The notes beneath the pieces were generated by a model. It made no database searches and had not been told where the DNA came from. It worked only from the letters and a program-made list of their open reading frames with translations. Positions 1 to 12,949 of a DNA stretch of 63,756 bases are shown here, in pieces; the first letter of the stretch is position 1; each line of letters starts with the position of its first letter. The DNA lies in NCBI RefSeq assembly GCF_000003605.2, contig NW_003106095.1:8720-72475 (forward strand). The letters are read 5' to 3'. The position numbers and the translations under genes were made by a program. The stretch is from Saccoglossus kowalevskii (lineage: Eukaryota > Hemichordata > Enteropneusta > Harrimaniidae).

Positions 1-107
1 ATAATATTATCCTGAGTGGTCCCACAACAGGGGAGATAATATAGTTTCTGAGTGGCCCCAGCAAGGGAAATAATATTATCCCCGAGTTGTTCCAATAACA
101 GAGATAG
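1..107. repeat. Short minisatellite, about 35-bp unit, three copies
   Basis: Three consecutive units begin with ATAATAT and continue through GAGTGG/GAGTTG and an AACAG or AGCAAGGG ending. They run off the left edge of the window, so the array may be longer. The array is noncoding. Confidence 0.6.
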
Positions 108-949
108 TAATACGTAGTTATGTAGTGATTTTTTCAAAATGTTCGTAATGTTGGTTTAAATTGTGCTATTTTGATTATTATTGCATTTTCTGCTGGTGAA
201 GTGAAATACTAGTATTCATGGTCATAATATTCCATGTTGCTAGAAAGTACTGTTTTTTTAAAAACATTTTCGAAATTGTATCACACCAATAAACGGCAAC
301 AATGACAGGTATCTCATAAGATACAGAGTGGATGGGATGATGGCCGTAACCAACAATGCATAACGTAATCAAGCACGGAATGTCGTTCCCTCCACACTGC
401 GGGCGTTACTCTTAACATGCCCACGAGCTTGATTGGCTTGAGTTGAGGAGATGAGCCTCTAACCAGTTAAAATTTTTATTCATAGTTGCGCCCTCAGTCG
501 TTCATTCATACACACTGGATCACTGGATTCACACTATAGCTAAGAGGGCGCAAGAGATGCGGCTCCGTTGTATTAGGGATCAATAGTCAGTTAGACGAGT
601 AACGTTGTGAGCTAGTTATGTCTAGGTGTGAAACAGATCACAAATATTCACCGGACATGGAATTGATTTTTTGCTCAAGATAAATCAGAATTGGTCACAT
701 GCTTTATTTGTAGATATGTTTTCATGAATAGAATGTTTCTTTGATGGACATAGACAGGGCAAGACATCACAAAATTCGATTTTTGTTCCAGAGAAGACAT
801 ACATTTTCATATGCTGGCAATTGAGTATAGCACCCTGTTTTAATACTCAGTAAATGGTTACTTATATAGACGAAACTTAATTGCCAATATTTTATACAAG
901 TACACATAGTTGAAAATATTTCGATACTTGAAAATAAAATAAAGAACAC

Positions 950-2400
950 TTTTAGGAAATTAAAGACAGAAAAATCACCTGGACTTGATGGTATCGCAGC
1001 AGAACTACTTATTATATACAGCAGTTCAAATCTTGTCAAAGCACTTCGAAAACTCTACAATTACAAGCCTGTTTCATGTATTCTTCTGTATTTTTTATTC
1101 CTTGGACTAAATGAAGATAATTTAATGGCTACAGATCTATGTCAAAAGTTTGGTGAAAAGTTATGAAAAAACTGTGGGTTTATTTTTGACTTTTAAAGTT
1201 GACTTTGACACACAAAGGGTTAAATCTAGGAAACAAGTTGTACCACTGGAACTATATTTACAGGAAATATAAATTAAAGAATAACGAAGTATCGTGACGA
1301 TAATAACATCATTCACAACAACCAAACAGAATTTAGAAGTAAACACAGTGAGGATCACTGATCACATTTAATTCTGCACATCGTTGTAAAAAGTACAAAT
1401 CAATAAATATGAACTCGTGTATGTATATAAAGTACAATAATGTTAAAAGAAACTTATAAAATTACGTATGAAAACATCAACTTCCATATAACTCGTTAAT
1501 ACAAACTAACACCCGCATTCCAGACGAACAACAATGTAAAAAACGATGTTCAGAATATTCATCAATGATCTTGTCGATGTATAACACAAAGAAATCAAGT
1601 TTCCTATTTGTAGATAATATCATAACCTCATGTACATACAAACAAGCTTTTCAATCATTACTCCACGCACTGCATGAACACCCCATAAACTTGGTCTAGA
1701 GATGTACACAGCGAAATATGACTATAGAATGAGTACACTTATTTGTGTGTAACATTCAATACTAATGGCTTCTTACACTGAACCATAGGGACTTGTAGAT
1801 AAGACAAGGACAACACTCAATTTCAAGCGTCTATAATGGTATAACAATAACATAACAATGGAATACAAGTTATTTGATACTATTCAATCCTCTTTTATGT
1901 ATCTGAGTAACTACCAATCTAATGTAGTAGGACAAAACAGATACAGAAAAAAAGCATATTTCAAACATAAACAAACAATGGAATAAATACAATTGGATGC
2001 AGCCCTGAGGCTCCCATATAAGTTTAAATTACCATGCAACAATAGAACTTTAACAGAATTGTTATATTGGCTCATGGTTAGAAAGGTATACAGAATACAG
2101 GAACATTGATCTCATGGGAAAATATATTAAACTATTCAAATGAACACTAAAAAGGCATATGGATGGCTGATATCAAAAGAAAGGATTCGGAATTGTGAAA
2201 AAAAGGTCTTTTGAAAAATGACAGTAAAATTTCATTATACCTAAATGTTTTACACAACAGGTATGATATGAAACTGTTTTCGCAACTCAAGTTGAACAGC
2301 CACAGCCTGCAAATTGAACTTGGTCGTCACTATAAGCCAAAAACACAAATTAGAGAAAACCTTGAATTGTAACAAACAAACAATACATTGTAACAAACTA
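950..2400 (+). mobile_element. Decayed LINE (non-LTR retrotransposon) fragment
   Basis: Near 955-1065 the plus strand reads an early reverse-transcriptase block (KSPGLDGI, then ELL and LRKLYN). Near 1550-1690 a later block is recognisable, with FINDLVDV followed in another frame by a FVDNI-like degenerate FADD box. Near 2270-2370 a C-terminal stretch resembles the tail of LINE ORF2 proteins (GRHYKPKTQIREN). Many stops and frameshifts separate these pieces, so it is a dead copy. The order of blocks fits one element with internal deletions. The clade cannot be named, and the ends are approximate. Confidence 0.5.
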
Positions 2401-2776
2401 GAAGATGAAATGCACTTTAATTAGAATTTGAAAAAAAAACCTCAAAAACTTCAATAATCGATAATATTTTTATTTTTAGACTGTATATTATTTCATTTGT
2501 AAACTTTATATTATATCATTTATATTATTGTATGTCATTGTATTATTCATCACTATGTTCTGACATACTTAATTATCGTGTAATAAAATATTTTGTTATT
2601 TTATTCATGGCGTAATTAAACATATTATTATTAAAAAGAAAATTGAAGAATATAAGATGCTGTTGCATCTTTGGGGAGATTTTTTTCTGGTTGTGAGCAT
2701 TTTGATTCCGAGCAAGAATAGGGTCCTTGAATATGGCACGCGCATGCGCATTAGAATCTGGGGTTATAACGCACAA

Positions 2777-5700
2777 ATGATGTCGGTGACAGAAGAAACA
2801 ACGACCGAAGAGCTCCTAGAGGTTCTGAGAAAACATGGCACACCAGAAATAATTGTAACTAAACTCAAAGGTATGTGAATGTTATTCGTCTACAGTGTAT
2901 AATGGTAATTTAGTTGATAGAGTCCAGAGTTGCGTCAGCGATGCGTTTCCTCGGCTCTTTCATTCATCAACATAAACTGCAATGAACTCAATCAAGTACA
3001 GACGCCCGTAGATATTACTTAGGGTCCGAATTATAGATCTCCATTAGATTAGTATGTCAGAATACACGTCAGCATCAGACTGACCTCGGAGATTCACCGA
3101 CTTTACCGTATATACCGACAGACCCCGCGACAGATGAAGTCGAACTGCACCCAAAAAAACCGAAATCACAGCTCTCAAATAAAAATAATGATGTGGTTTT
3201 GCGTCGTTTTGGACACCAACTATGGGTCTCCACTAGGCTTAGTCTGTCAGAATACACGACAGCATTAGACTGACCCAGAGGTTCAGAGACAAAAACAAAT
3301 AACACATAATGAGAAACTATTGAAAAAGAAAATATCTATTACAGAAATAAAACCCTTATTTAATTTTGTATATTGTTTTTTTTTTAATATTTGACCGATA
3401 CAGTACTACAATTATATATTGTTTTAAATTTGTTTAGTCTTTCTTCTTTCTGTTTTGTTGTAATATCTGCACCTTCTTTAAATAAGAATTTCCTTCCCTC
3501 ATTATATAATTCAAAATCTATGATGAAGTGAATTTTATTGCATTTTTTACAAATAAAGTCTATTCTTTTTTTTCTATGAGTGGTTTTCTTCTTCTACCTA
3601 TTTTGATTTCCAAATTATGGTCACTGATTATAAACTTTGTTACAATTCTTCTCTTGTTGTAGTTGTAGTTTCATTTAGGTAATTTTCATTCCATTGAGTA
3701 ATTGGTGTGTTCTTAATTTGTTTAACTGCTTTGAATACACAAGAAAAAAATTATTTGTCATGTAAGTTGCACTCAATAATTAAAATGATACGAATGTCAT
3801 ATCATGCATTCACACATACACATACACATCAAATGCAAACGCTATTGCTTTGCAAATGATTTCCAGTGTTTTCCCCTTTCAAGCTGTGAAGGGGGCCTTT
3901 GTGTAGTACCTTTACACTGGTCTAACGGGTTCACACTTTTTTTTTAAGCTGGTTGTAAATATTACATAATACAGGTGGTTACACTGGTGCTAATATCCCA
4001 TAATATCTTCTGTACAGTCTGACAAGGTCGCGTGAGTTGCGCCCTCAATAGTGTTCCAAACCCAACATACGCCTGACAGAACGATGTAGTTTTTCACTTC
4101 CCCTGACAATTTTTTGTCGGTACCAATTAAATTGCAGGAACATCAGATAGTGACAGCCATCAAAGAGTAACCAACCATGGCAAAATTTATTTCCACCCAA
4201 TGTTTATCATCTTGTTCAAAACAGTCTGTGATTTTTGCTGACAATACAAACACGGCTTTGTGTTACTATGACCACAAAACTCATTGCAAGAAATTGTGAA
4301 CTTTGCGAAATTCGCAGTATTGATCTTGTTGACCAGACATACACTACTGTAAAAGGGTTAATTATTCACTGGGTTTTAATTTTGCTGATTTCGCTGACTG
4401 GAAAATGCACTAAATTACCCAGTGAATATGTAAAATTGCCTGAAATGCTAAATCAGTGAAATTTAAACCCAGTGAAAATTAGTCATTTTACAGTATTCTG
4501 TCAGGCGTTAGTGAGGTCTAATGCTGTTTGGCCGGCGAGGGCGCCACTCACACCTACATGTCAGGCTAATGTGAACATGACACTTGGGTGATTCATTTGA
4601 ACGTTTGTTGTTTTATTAAAGATATTTGTTTTTTCATTGTCTAATTTAAGATTTTTTTCTCTAAATTTACCCCTTTTCGGCACCTTGTCAGTGATGAGAC
4701 AGAATTCATGTTGTGATTCACCAGGCCATTCTTGGGTGTTCTTAGAATTGCTGGATTTCAGGATCATGATGCACTTAATATTTTGTATTTTAATACAGAT
4801 GAATTTATTGATGGTGAGAGTTTCTTGGATTTGTGTAATAACTTGATGTATATGCAAATGATACCGCAGTATGGTTTACAATTCAAATTCAGGAAGATAT
4901 ATCTAAAAATAACAGGAACAAACTTGATGGTAAGTATTACATAGCCCTTTCTCAAATACCTCAGTTAATGCATTGTAAAGCCCCTCCCCTCTAGATAAAC
5001 CCTACATCAGGTTATGTACATTTAACCCTCTCATTGTCAGATTAATATCTCATCCAAAATTCAGTGCAAATAATTTCAAATAATTTTGTATTGGCCCATA
5101 CAAACAGGCTGCATGTAGTTATTTATCAATTTTAGTCAATTTTGTCAATGTAGAGCAGACTGTAAAAGCTTTTTGTAGACAGTGCCAGAAGTTGACACAA
5201 TCGTAACAATATGCTAGAAAAAAGGGAAGCCCTGTATTTCTCGTGATTTTGCATGGATTAAAAAAAGGAAATCATCTGAATGAAGTATCAGTATACAATT
5301 TAATTTAAGGTAGAAATATACTCAGAATATTTGTACTTTCTATATGTAGATACTGAAATGAAATAAAATATCTGAATTCAAATTTTTGCATAATATATTT
5401 TAAGTGAGTCAATATAAACTAAAACTCAATTAGTGATTTCTAATTTTTTACCAAGTTGGTCATAAATCACATGAAATTCATTGATTTATTATGTACAATA
5501 GAAGAGTGTCAAATTCCTGCGAGTGTTGCCAAGTGAATGCGTGCGCTCACAACAGAAATGAGGTTCAATTTTACAACCGGTCATTCATTTTTCTGTTTCA
5601 TAATTTGAATATATTTGAAAGCATGTACAGACATCATGGGAATATAAATGTTGTTTAATCTTTCATTTTGGATGTAAAACACATATTTTATGAAAAGTTT

Positions 5701-8700
5701 GTGTCATAGGTTTGATGGATACAATACAGAATCAATATACGTGATCGAAAACTGAAGCTAGTACAGTAAATAACTGCCTAAAACTGTATTTCTGCTGACT
5801 GGAAGTAAATCCATGTCAACCCCCCTTGCACACATGGTAGCTTAGCAACCAGGGAACTTCGGGAACCCCAGACGTGTCAATTATAGAATTATATTTTCAT
5901 GGTATTATGAATTCTTTTTTCTGTTTCCAAATCGTATTTTGAGAATATTCATCAAATAATTTTTTTTGTTAAAGCATTATTTCATTTTTTGGCACTTTTA
6001 AAACTTGGGTTTAAGAACAACACAAAATTCCCTGTCAGTCATATCATTAGCCTACCTTTTGAGAAATGGCATAACATCTCCACTATCAGAACCACTTGTG
6101 GAAAATGGCCACCAATTACTGAATTTAACCCACAATTTCGCAAAAAATAGGTTGGTTAGTAAATAATCTTACATGTATATTGACTAGGAGTACAATTTAT
6201 TGCAAACTAAATACATATTATGTATCCATAATTTTGTAAGTGAAATAGTTGATATAACATTTTTTACATACTTACTCCAATGTATTATCCTAATTTATAT
6301 TAATTAATGCAATGTAACACTACAAGTACTTTCTTTCTTCGTAGCTCCCTCCAATGTTTTTTGGATTGCCGGGTACTACAGTGCAAGTCAGCAATGCTAC
6401 AACTGTTGGGCCTGCCCCGTCTGTATCAACTGCTACAAAAGACCCTGCGTCTGTGGAAGTATCAGTAGACAAGAATACAGATAGCACTCTCTCACATATG
6501 AAGTCTAAAACTATTGGACAACGAGAGCTAGTACCGAATCCTGCACCATTACCAATATTCAGTCCATTAGTGCAGCAACGACTTGATGCTGGTATGATAG
6601 ACTTAACTCTTGACAGAAAAATTATTCTGTTAATCTTTTTTGAAATATTAAACTCATGTGACTTCTTTCAGCAGTCACCCTGCCATGCTTCAATTACCTC
6701 TTTAAGGGAAGTGTGGATATTTGAATACTTTCAAATTTGACCCATATGATACATGTTGCTGTTCTCAGTATGGGTCCCACATCGAAAGCCTTGCTCTTTA
6801 AATTTTTCTACAAAGCGCCATGGGCACAATTATGCAGTTGTGGCTATTCATATTCAGGGTGCTGACTGGCTGTCTAATTAAACTGTTAAGGAAAAGCCTG
6901 CTTATAAACTAATAACAAACAAAAAATCAATGAGTTTTCAATCTCAGTGAAATGTACAGGTTTACTGGATCTCTCATCAGAGGTACAGACGTCAGTTAGA
7001 TTTCAATGTAGTCTCTCCTGACTTAATTTTATATTAAGATTGCCAGTGTGAGTGCTGAGATATATAGTGCATTTTTTCACGGACATCAAATTTCAGTTTG
7101 GGACTACATGACAGGGATGTGTAACCATCTTCCTATTATAATGGTATCATGGCAATTTAATGTGATAACCTGGCGTTTAGCCATGCCCGATCGAACAGAA
7201 GCACCTGCAGACCTTAACTAACGTTTTCCTAAGGTTGTATTTCTTAGTAAATGGATCTCGGCCATCGGCTTCAGCCTTCCCATTGAATCTGTGGAACACT
7301 CACTCAGGGCAGGGGTCAACTATTTAATGTTCAACTCGAGGTACGATTTGAATTCTGGATTTGGGTTTAACTGAGGTATTAGTACATATGTACTATCAGC
7401 AACTTCTATCCCACCATGTCATGATGCAGTTACACTATTTTGTTTTTCATTCATAATTTAACTAAACAATTTGTATGTATGTAGTTACTGGTTCAGTGCA
7501 TTCCATGTGGCATAAATTCATTGCTGAATTGGCTGAGTTTTACGTATGCCAAGGATATTATTTAAGAACCCAAGTTGAATACAAGAATATTGGTCAGACA
7601 TTACAAGCAAAATACAGTTTCATTTCAGAAGGGACACCTTTGGTGAGTTGCAATATTTGTTTTTCATTTTTACTTGTTAACAGCATTAAAGCGCGGTAGT
7701 CATCGCGCGTGTGCGAGATATATGGGTTTCATATAAACAAAGATGGCGACTTTGACTGTTGCGCAGACCAACGAGTACGAACTGAGACGTTTCCAAGCTT
7801 CAATTAAGTAATTTTCATGTGATTGGAAGGCATCGAAGGTGTCACCGGCGGTAATCAGTACATGTTGCGCCCAGGTCAAACCTCATACTTGTGATTTCCA
7901 TTTGAAGAGCACATTGGATTGTGGGAAAATCAATGTTTATCAACACAAATGTGGCACATGTGCAGCGCGACAACTACCGTTTGAGTTGTCAATCTCTTGT
8001 TTTCTCAATATGTACCCTATATTAAAGTGAGAGGGTCGTCACCTGCGCACGCGAGGGAATTGAGTTCCAGGCGATGATAATAACACACGCTAAAAATTCA
8101 AAGGATCATGGGTAGATGTTTGTTTGTAAACAATGACACACTATGGCCATCCGACGCATGCGGATGTGATGACTCCCTCACTTTAACATCTTTATATTAT
8201 AATGGGTTTTATAAACCTTGATTGATTCAGTGATTTGAAAGTTACCCCATTTTAAGCCTACAGAAATATTTTTTCAAAATGAGTTTGTGTTTCTAGTACA
8301 TTGAGTAAAATTTCATGTAACCTCGTACAAATTTCTAATTATTTAATGATCTTGAGACACTCATAGTAAAACTGTCAGTAACTGAGCTCTCAACATTATT
8401 AATTGATGATTTAATCTTTGCCTTGTCACCCCAATGAAATTTTCACTACAATATTATTTTAAATTTTTACTGAATCAAGTAATTTATAAAAAATGTTCAC
8501 TTAATTTTGCATTAAAATCACACATTTTTCATGTTCAAGTTTTGTATTTATTGATTTCTTGTAGTTCATTGATCGCTATAAATTACTGCTTTTAAATAAT
8601 GCTTGCACGACATTTTTGTGTCACACATTTTAACTATTGCTACAAGTACAGCTATCTAAACTAAAAATTACTCTGGGAAACTTAGCCTTCGAAATGATCT

Positions 8701-9620
8701 GCTAACAAATGAAATTACCTTGAAGCTATTTCTCATTGTAATATATTTGTCTCGTTTCTCTTTTTCAGACATATTTCACCAAAAGCTTATCAGCAAAAGT
8801 GCGGAATCTGAGGATGCATCTGAAGAAAAAGGATGGTGATTCATCTTCTTGCAATAGAACAGTTGCAACACCAAACAAAAAGCCAAAAGTTGAAAGTACA
8901 CCAATGCCAAACCAGCACGAACCAACAAGGGAGACATACAATGAGAATCTGGTAGAAACACAAATATAATCTTTTGTCGAAAAAGTATTCACTTGTTTCT
9001 GGATAGATGTTTGTGAACATTATAAACTTCTTCAACAGCCAAAATTTATTAATTTGCCATTATACCTTGGCAGAATTCCAAATACATGTATAAAACTATA
9101 TTCAATATCAACATAATCAAACACACGCTGTGTGTTCTTGTGCATTTCCATGGTAAATGTAATAGGAAGCCGCGTGTTGTAACGCGTTTCTGTGGAAGTT
9201 GCATGTTTTTATCAGTTTAGGTGGCTTCAGTGAAATCTTGCAAGTTGGGTAATGACCATAATAGGACATTTGTTTTGGTGAACTGCTATTAACATAATTA
9301 TCGCATGTATAGTCCGTGTTATCAGTACAGTATGATGTTATTTCGGGAAATGCACTTTCCTCAAATAACATACTTGACATTAAAGCCGTAATATTAATAT
9401 GGGCAGAGCTAATTTTTCTTCTTTTTGTGATTTTCCGTATCAATGTATCCCTTCTCACCTTTGATGCGGAGAAATACAGCTGCTATATGGGAGTCACTCA
9501 CCTACAAAGACATCACACTCATTCAGAACACAAGGGGGGGGGGGGTTTATACATAAATATATTCAATCTTACATCACATATCATCATGTGTTTGTACACC
9601 TGGTATCAATGTTTTAAGAA

Positions 9621-9668
<48 letters not shown>

Positions 9669-11078
9669 GGTGAAAACACCCCATAAGGCAGTTGATTGTT
9701 TTTAAAATTATGAATCGTGTGATCTTATTACTTTTCAAATCAATGAGGAAATGAAATTGCTGATCAGAGCAGAAGATTTTGCTAACATGGGAAACAATTT
9801 TGACCAGACTATTTCTCGTTTTTCTGACACTAATGAGGTGTCTGAAGTTTGCCATGTACGTACTAAGAATTGGTATATAGATCATGTTTTCCTGGTATGA
9901 ATTAGCTAACTGAGATTTCAATGCGAGTACCATACACTATTATAACTCTTTTTATTCAAATACTTGGGTGATATCAATAGATGAAAAGTCAAAATATCCC
10001 TTGTTGATGATTCAAATGAGTACTATTAAGAAATTTGAATGTTTTATGAATATTCAGAAAAAATTGGGCAAGAAATTTCTATTACATTTCAACTTTTGTG
10101 TGAACAGTGGCAAGGCTGTAATTGTTTCACTATGTTTCCTTTTAGCCCTCAAAAAATGACAGTGATACTTATTTACATATAGAGACAACAGTTGACAAAG
10201 AAAAGGGCACAAACATTGGACAATTACCAAGGTTAGTGAATTCATATCATCAGTTTTATGTACCATATTTGCTCTATTAGTAGGATATGCGCTTACATAA
10301 ATGACTGAGGTGTATCTATATGTGCACTTCAGCAGAGCTATACCTTTAAAGGGCAGGAATGGGAATATGTGCAATAATGTGCGTAACGTAGTTGAGTCTA
10401 TTATATAACTAAACATCCGAGTTCGAATTTGAGTCTAACTTCTAATAAATCCCAATTAGAGGTTTTAGAACTTAAAATTATCACACAATAATGTAGATCT
10501 CTATTCGTAAGTAAATTTATTTCAACAAAAATTTGTTTAATTCTGATGGCAGTTATTTAAAACAACAATAATGAATCCCCCACAGTGTCATATTGCATTT
10601 GAATAAGTACCAAGACATTATCTTGGCAAAAACCATACTTGTACAATATGTTGCTGTGGGGGATTCATTATTGTTGAAATAATAGTCAGTTATAAAAACT
10701 AATGTTAGGTTTGTTATTTAAACGATACATACATATGTAGGCAAAAATTGGATATTGCTGATTTACATGCAGTTTTGTTCTTGCTTTTCATCCTAAGCAC
10801 TGCCCGATCATGGACAACACCTGGTACTAATCAACCAATAGGAACAAGCTTTTGCAGTGCATGGCATAATAATAAATAATACTGGGAGGGGGGGGGACAC
10901 TAAATAATGCATCCTTGTATGCCAATGAACCAATCACTTTATGTCAGTTGTAAAATTGAATAACAATGTATATGTGTTAATTTTTGTTTATTTTTGTATA
11001 ATTTCTGTTTACAAGAATATTATGTAGTTATTAACTGATTCCAATATGATTGTTTTTGTTCACAGGAAAAGGCGATAG
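2777..11078 (+). CDS. SAM-domain protein of unknown function, multi-exon
   Basis: Exons joined by phase-consistent GT-AG introns: 2777-2870, 4799-4929, 6345-6591, 7485-7642, 8769-8951, then probably 10146-10231 and 11066-11078 (stop TAG). Exons 1-2 (about residues 1-75) form a sterile-alpha-motif-like fold: a helix with LLEVLRKHG, then DEFIDGESFLDL and MIPQYGLQFKF, the usual SAM order. Exon 3 is a Ser/Thr/Pro-rich linker. Exons 4-5 carry a second basic domain with WHKFIAELAEFY, an EYKNIGQTLQAKY helix and YFTKSLSAKVRNLRMHLKKK, ending in likely nuclear-localisation Lys clusters. I recall similar SAM-plus-basic-domain proteins among uncharacterised animal proteins, but no function is known to me. 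The predicted length is about 303 aa. If the weak exon-5 donor (GTAGAA) is not used, the stop at 8967-8969 gives about 276 aa. The start is the first of two adjacent ATGs; an in-frame ATG at 2657 would add 40 residues. SAM domains usually mediate protein-protein or RNA contacts. Confidence 0.7.
6990..7375 (-). mobile_element. Truncated tRNA-derived SINE copy in the SAM-gene intron 3
   Basis: This segment is clearly homologous to 60130-60558. Both share the phrases GGGACTACATGACAGGG, TGGCGT, GATCGAACA, CTTCCCATTGA and CACTCA in the same order. On the minus strand a remnant B-box (ATTCAAATCGTACC) lies near the right end, but the A-box part is eroded. It is an old copy, truncated at the head, inside the intron between 6592 and 7484. 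Confidence 0.55.
7686..7984. mobile_element. MITE family B, copy 1 (SAM-gene intron 4)
   Basis: An element of about 300 bp begins TTAAAGCGCGGTAGTCATCG and ends in GCGCGACAACTACCGTTTGA, which are imperfect inverted termini. It is homologous over its full length to 22681-22973. The left end shows TTAA while the right end has decayed to TTGA. It is noncoding and so non-autonomous. It lies 43 bp after exon 4 of the SAM gene and about 40 bp before a family-A MITE. Confidence 0.7.
8022..8186. mobile_element. MITE family A, copy 1 (SAM-gene intron 4)
   Basis: A 165-bp element bounded by TTAA at both ends. The left terminus AGTGAGAGGGTCGTCACC is matched by the inverse of ATGACTCCCTCACT at the right. 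The interior contains GGCGATGATAATAACACACG and GGATCATGGGTAG, also present in the copies at 20777 and 39628. TTAA flanks recall piggyBac-type insertion, but no transposase is visible, so the superfamily is inferred only. Confidence 0.75.
9535..9666. repeat. Homopolymer tracts: poly(G) then a long poly(A)
   Basis: A run of G near 9535-9545 is followed by an uninterrupted run of about 40 A at 9626-9666. The poly(A) could be the 3' tail of a retroposed sequence on the plus strand, but no recognisable body precedes it. Confidence 0.8.
10563..10676. mobile_element. Small hairpin MITE with perfect 23-bp inverted ends
   Basis: The left arm 10563-10585 (CAACAATAATGAATCCCCCA and three more bases) is the exact reverse complement of the right arm 10654-10676. 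About 68 bp of unrelated DNA lie between. It sits in the last predicted intron of the SAM gene. The perfect arms suggest either recent origin or hairpin-driven correction. Confidence 0.75.
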
Positions 11079-11099
11079 AATAAGCAAGCCCAATCTATT

Positions 11100-11300
11100 A
11101 ACATGTATTTGTATCATGAAGGCAAGACAAATAACATCTCTTATCTGGAACCTCTCAACTGAGTCACTAAAAATGTCATCTGTGATATTGAGAGTTCTTC
11201 GTGTGGACTTACTTACCTATGTTGGTCAAACTGGTATTACCCTTCGTTCTTGAATGAATAGTCATCGACATGCAATTAAACTTTAACGTTTACAACCATT
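11100..11300 (+). pseudogene. GIY-YIG endonuclease fragment, Penelope-like element remnant
   Basis: The plus strand reads NVICDIESSSCGLTY and, after a frameshift, YVGQTGITLR. A stop follows, then MNSHRHAIK. This is the usual order of a GIY-YIG-like module: a Cys-containing strand, the YVGQTG motif, then an Arg and a HRHA box. Such modules are appended to reverse transcriptases of Penelope-like elements. Both a frameshift and a stop break it and no RT is seen beside it, so it is a scrap. It directly follows the predicted last exon of the SAM gene. Confidence 0.6.
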
Positions 11301-12949
11301 TTAGATGTTGCCTGGTGGTGCCGTTTTTTTCTCCTTCATTCTGGTTATCCATGGAAACTTTTATTACATCATTCTTTGCTTCCTATGCGTGTCCACATTC
11401 TTTTTGTAGAATCAAAGACTAGACCATTATACTGTTCAAAGTGGTGATCTTCATGTATCAAACTCGGGGTTGATATAGAAGAAACCTGAATATTTTAGTG
11501 ACATTTGATGAACATTAACTACAATTACTTGTCATTTGCAATCATTTCATACTTTTGAAATAGGACCAGGATTGCTTTCTACATCACCACTTAGCAACAG
11601 AATCAATCTCATATTGTATAAATAAAGTTACATATTCCACACAGAAAAAAGATATGTGATTTATTTAGAAACACAAAGACCAATACATATTTATTTTTGT
11701 ATACATAATTTTCGATAGATCCCCCATATTCTAATTCCAAGGTTATTGGAGGAGAGCCAGACATGGCGGGTACAACCTGAGGCGGCCCCGCAAAGTCATC
11801 CCTTCGTAATGCCTCCCTGAGCCACGTCGTGGGGATGTTGCGCGATATCATCGAGCCTAGTGACAAGATGTACATACCCACCACCCTCGATCCTGAAGCA
11901 GTCCCAAAGATCCCGACCCCGGTACCACAAACTTCTGTTTGGCAGGACGAGTGAAGGGGGATGGCCACGTTCCACGGCAGCTCAATCTGAGACCATCATG
12001 CCCTAAGTGCAGAGTTACGACCCATTAACTTTTTGGAGTATGTGGCCGGCACGCTGGAACGCATAATTATGTGTGTCCAGGATTCTGAGACCTCAGAGGC
12101 AGAATGCACCAGCCTCCTAAACCAGGCGACACAGCTATTAGTAGGACATCGCACGGATATTTGTGATATCCTCCAGTGTTATCTGGCTCCCTTGGCAGGG
12201 GCTACTTTGGTACAGCGGGATGCTGTCTTGGCGGCTTGTGTTTTAGCCGGCTGAGTCAGGGGGTACGCTACCACCTCAGTTATGCAGACTGGACCTCTTC
12301 CATGCTCTTTGATAGGGAGATTGTGGGTGCAGTCTCAAAGCTTCGGGAGGCCACCTATCAAATAGTTCAGGTCAAGTCCACTTGTCAGTTGGTTGCTGCC
12401 AAGGGCAAGCGGAAAGGGTCCCAAGCGCAGAAAACACAACAACCAAAGGCGGTACCCACTGGCCAGAGGCAAGGAGATAAGTGCCCCCATCTTTCCAGGG
12501 AGGTAAGAGGAGTGGCACGCCCCCTCTGCCAGGAAGAAGAGATCAAGTGGTGGGTCCACCTATTTCTTGGGTGGTCGCCCAACTCCGTTGCAGGGGAAGC
12601 AAGTTTGACACTTACCTTTGTGAAAGAGGGATGGGGGGAGGCAGAGTCTGAGCTTTTTGACTGCTACAAGCCTTGTGGGGATTCACCTCGGCGGAGGAGA
12701 GATCACCCCCAATATATAACCGCCTAACCCATGGCCACATATTTCTGTCGCAGACAGATTGTGTCGGTGTATTCCGGTTTAGAGGCAGCGGGTAACCGAT
12801 CCCTACACTCTTCAGGCAGTGATACATGATTACAAGATACCTCTGCGATCTCCACCCCCTGTCAATAGCACCCCTGCTGGGAGCACTGCCAGGGGATCCT
12901 CGCAAGGTGGAAGCAATCCGACAGGAGGTTGACAGTTTGCTTGCAAAGG

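Noticed and set aside
4725-4798. Earlier acceptor for SAM-gene exon 2 (after CCAG at 4724)
   Set aside because: It does not fit the phase-1 end of exon 1. The acceptor at 4797-4798 does, and restores the SAM pattern DEFIDGESF.
9316-9933. Open frames on both strands across the poly(A) tract
   Set aside because: Length comes from homopolymer Lys or Phe runs. There are no protein-like features or splice context.
12335-12582. Minus-strand open frames within the DIRS block
   Set aside because: They are shadows of the plus-strand gag-like region in G+C-rich DNA.
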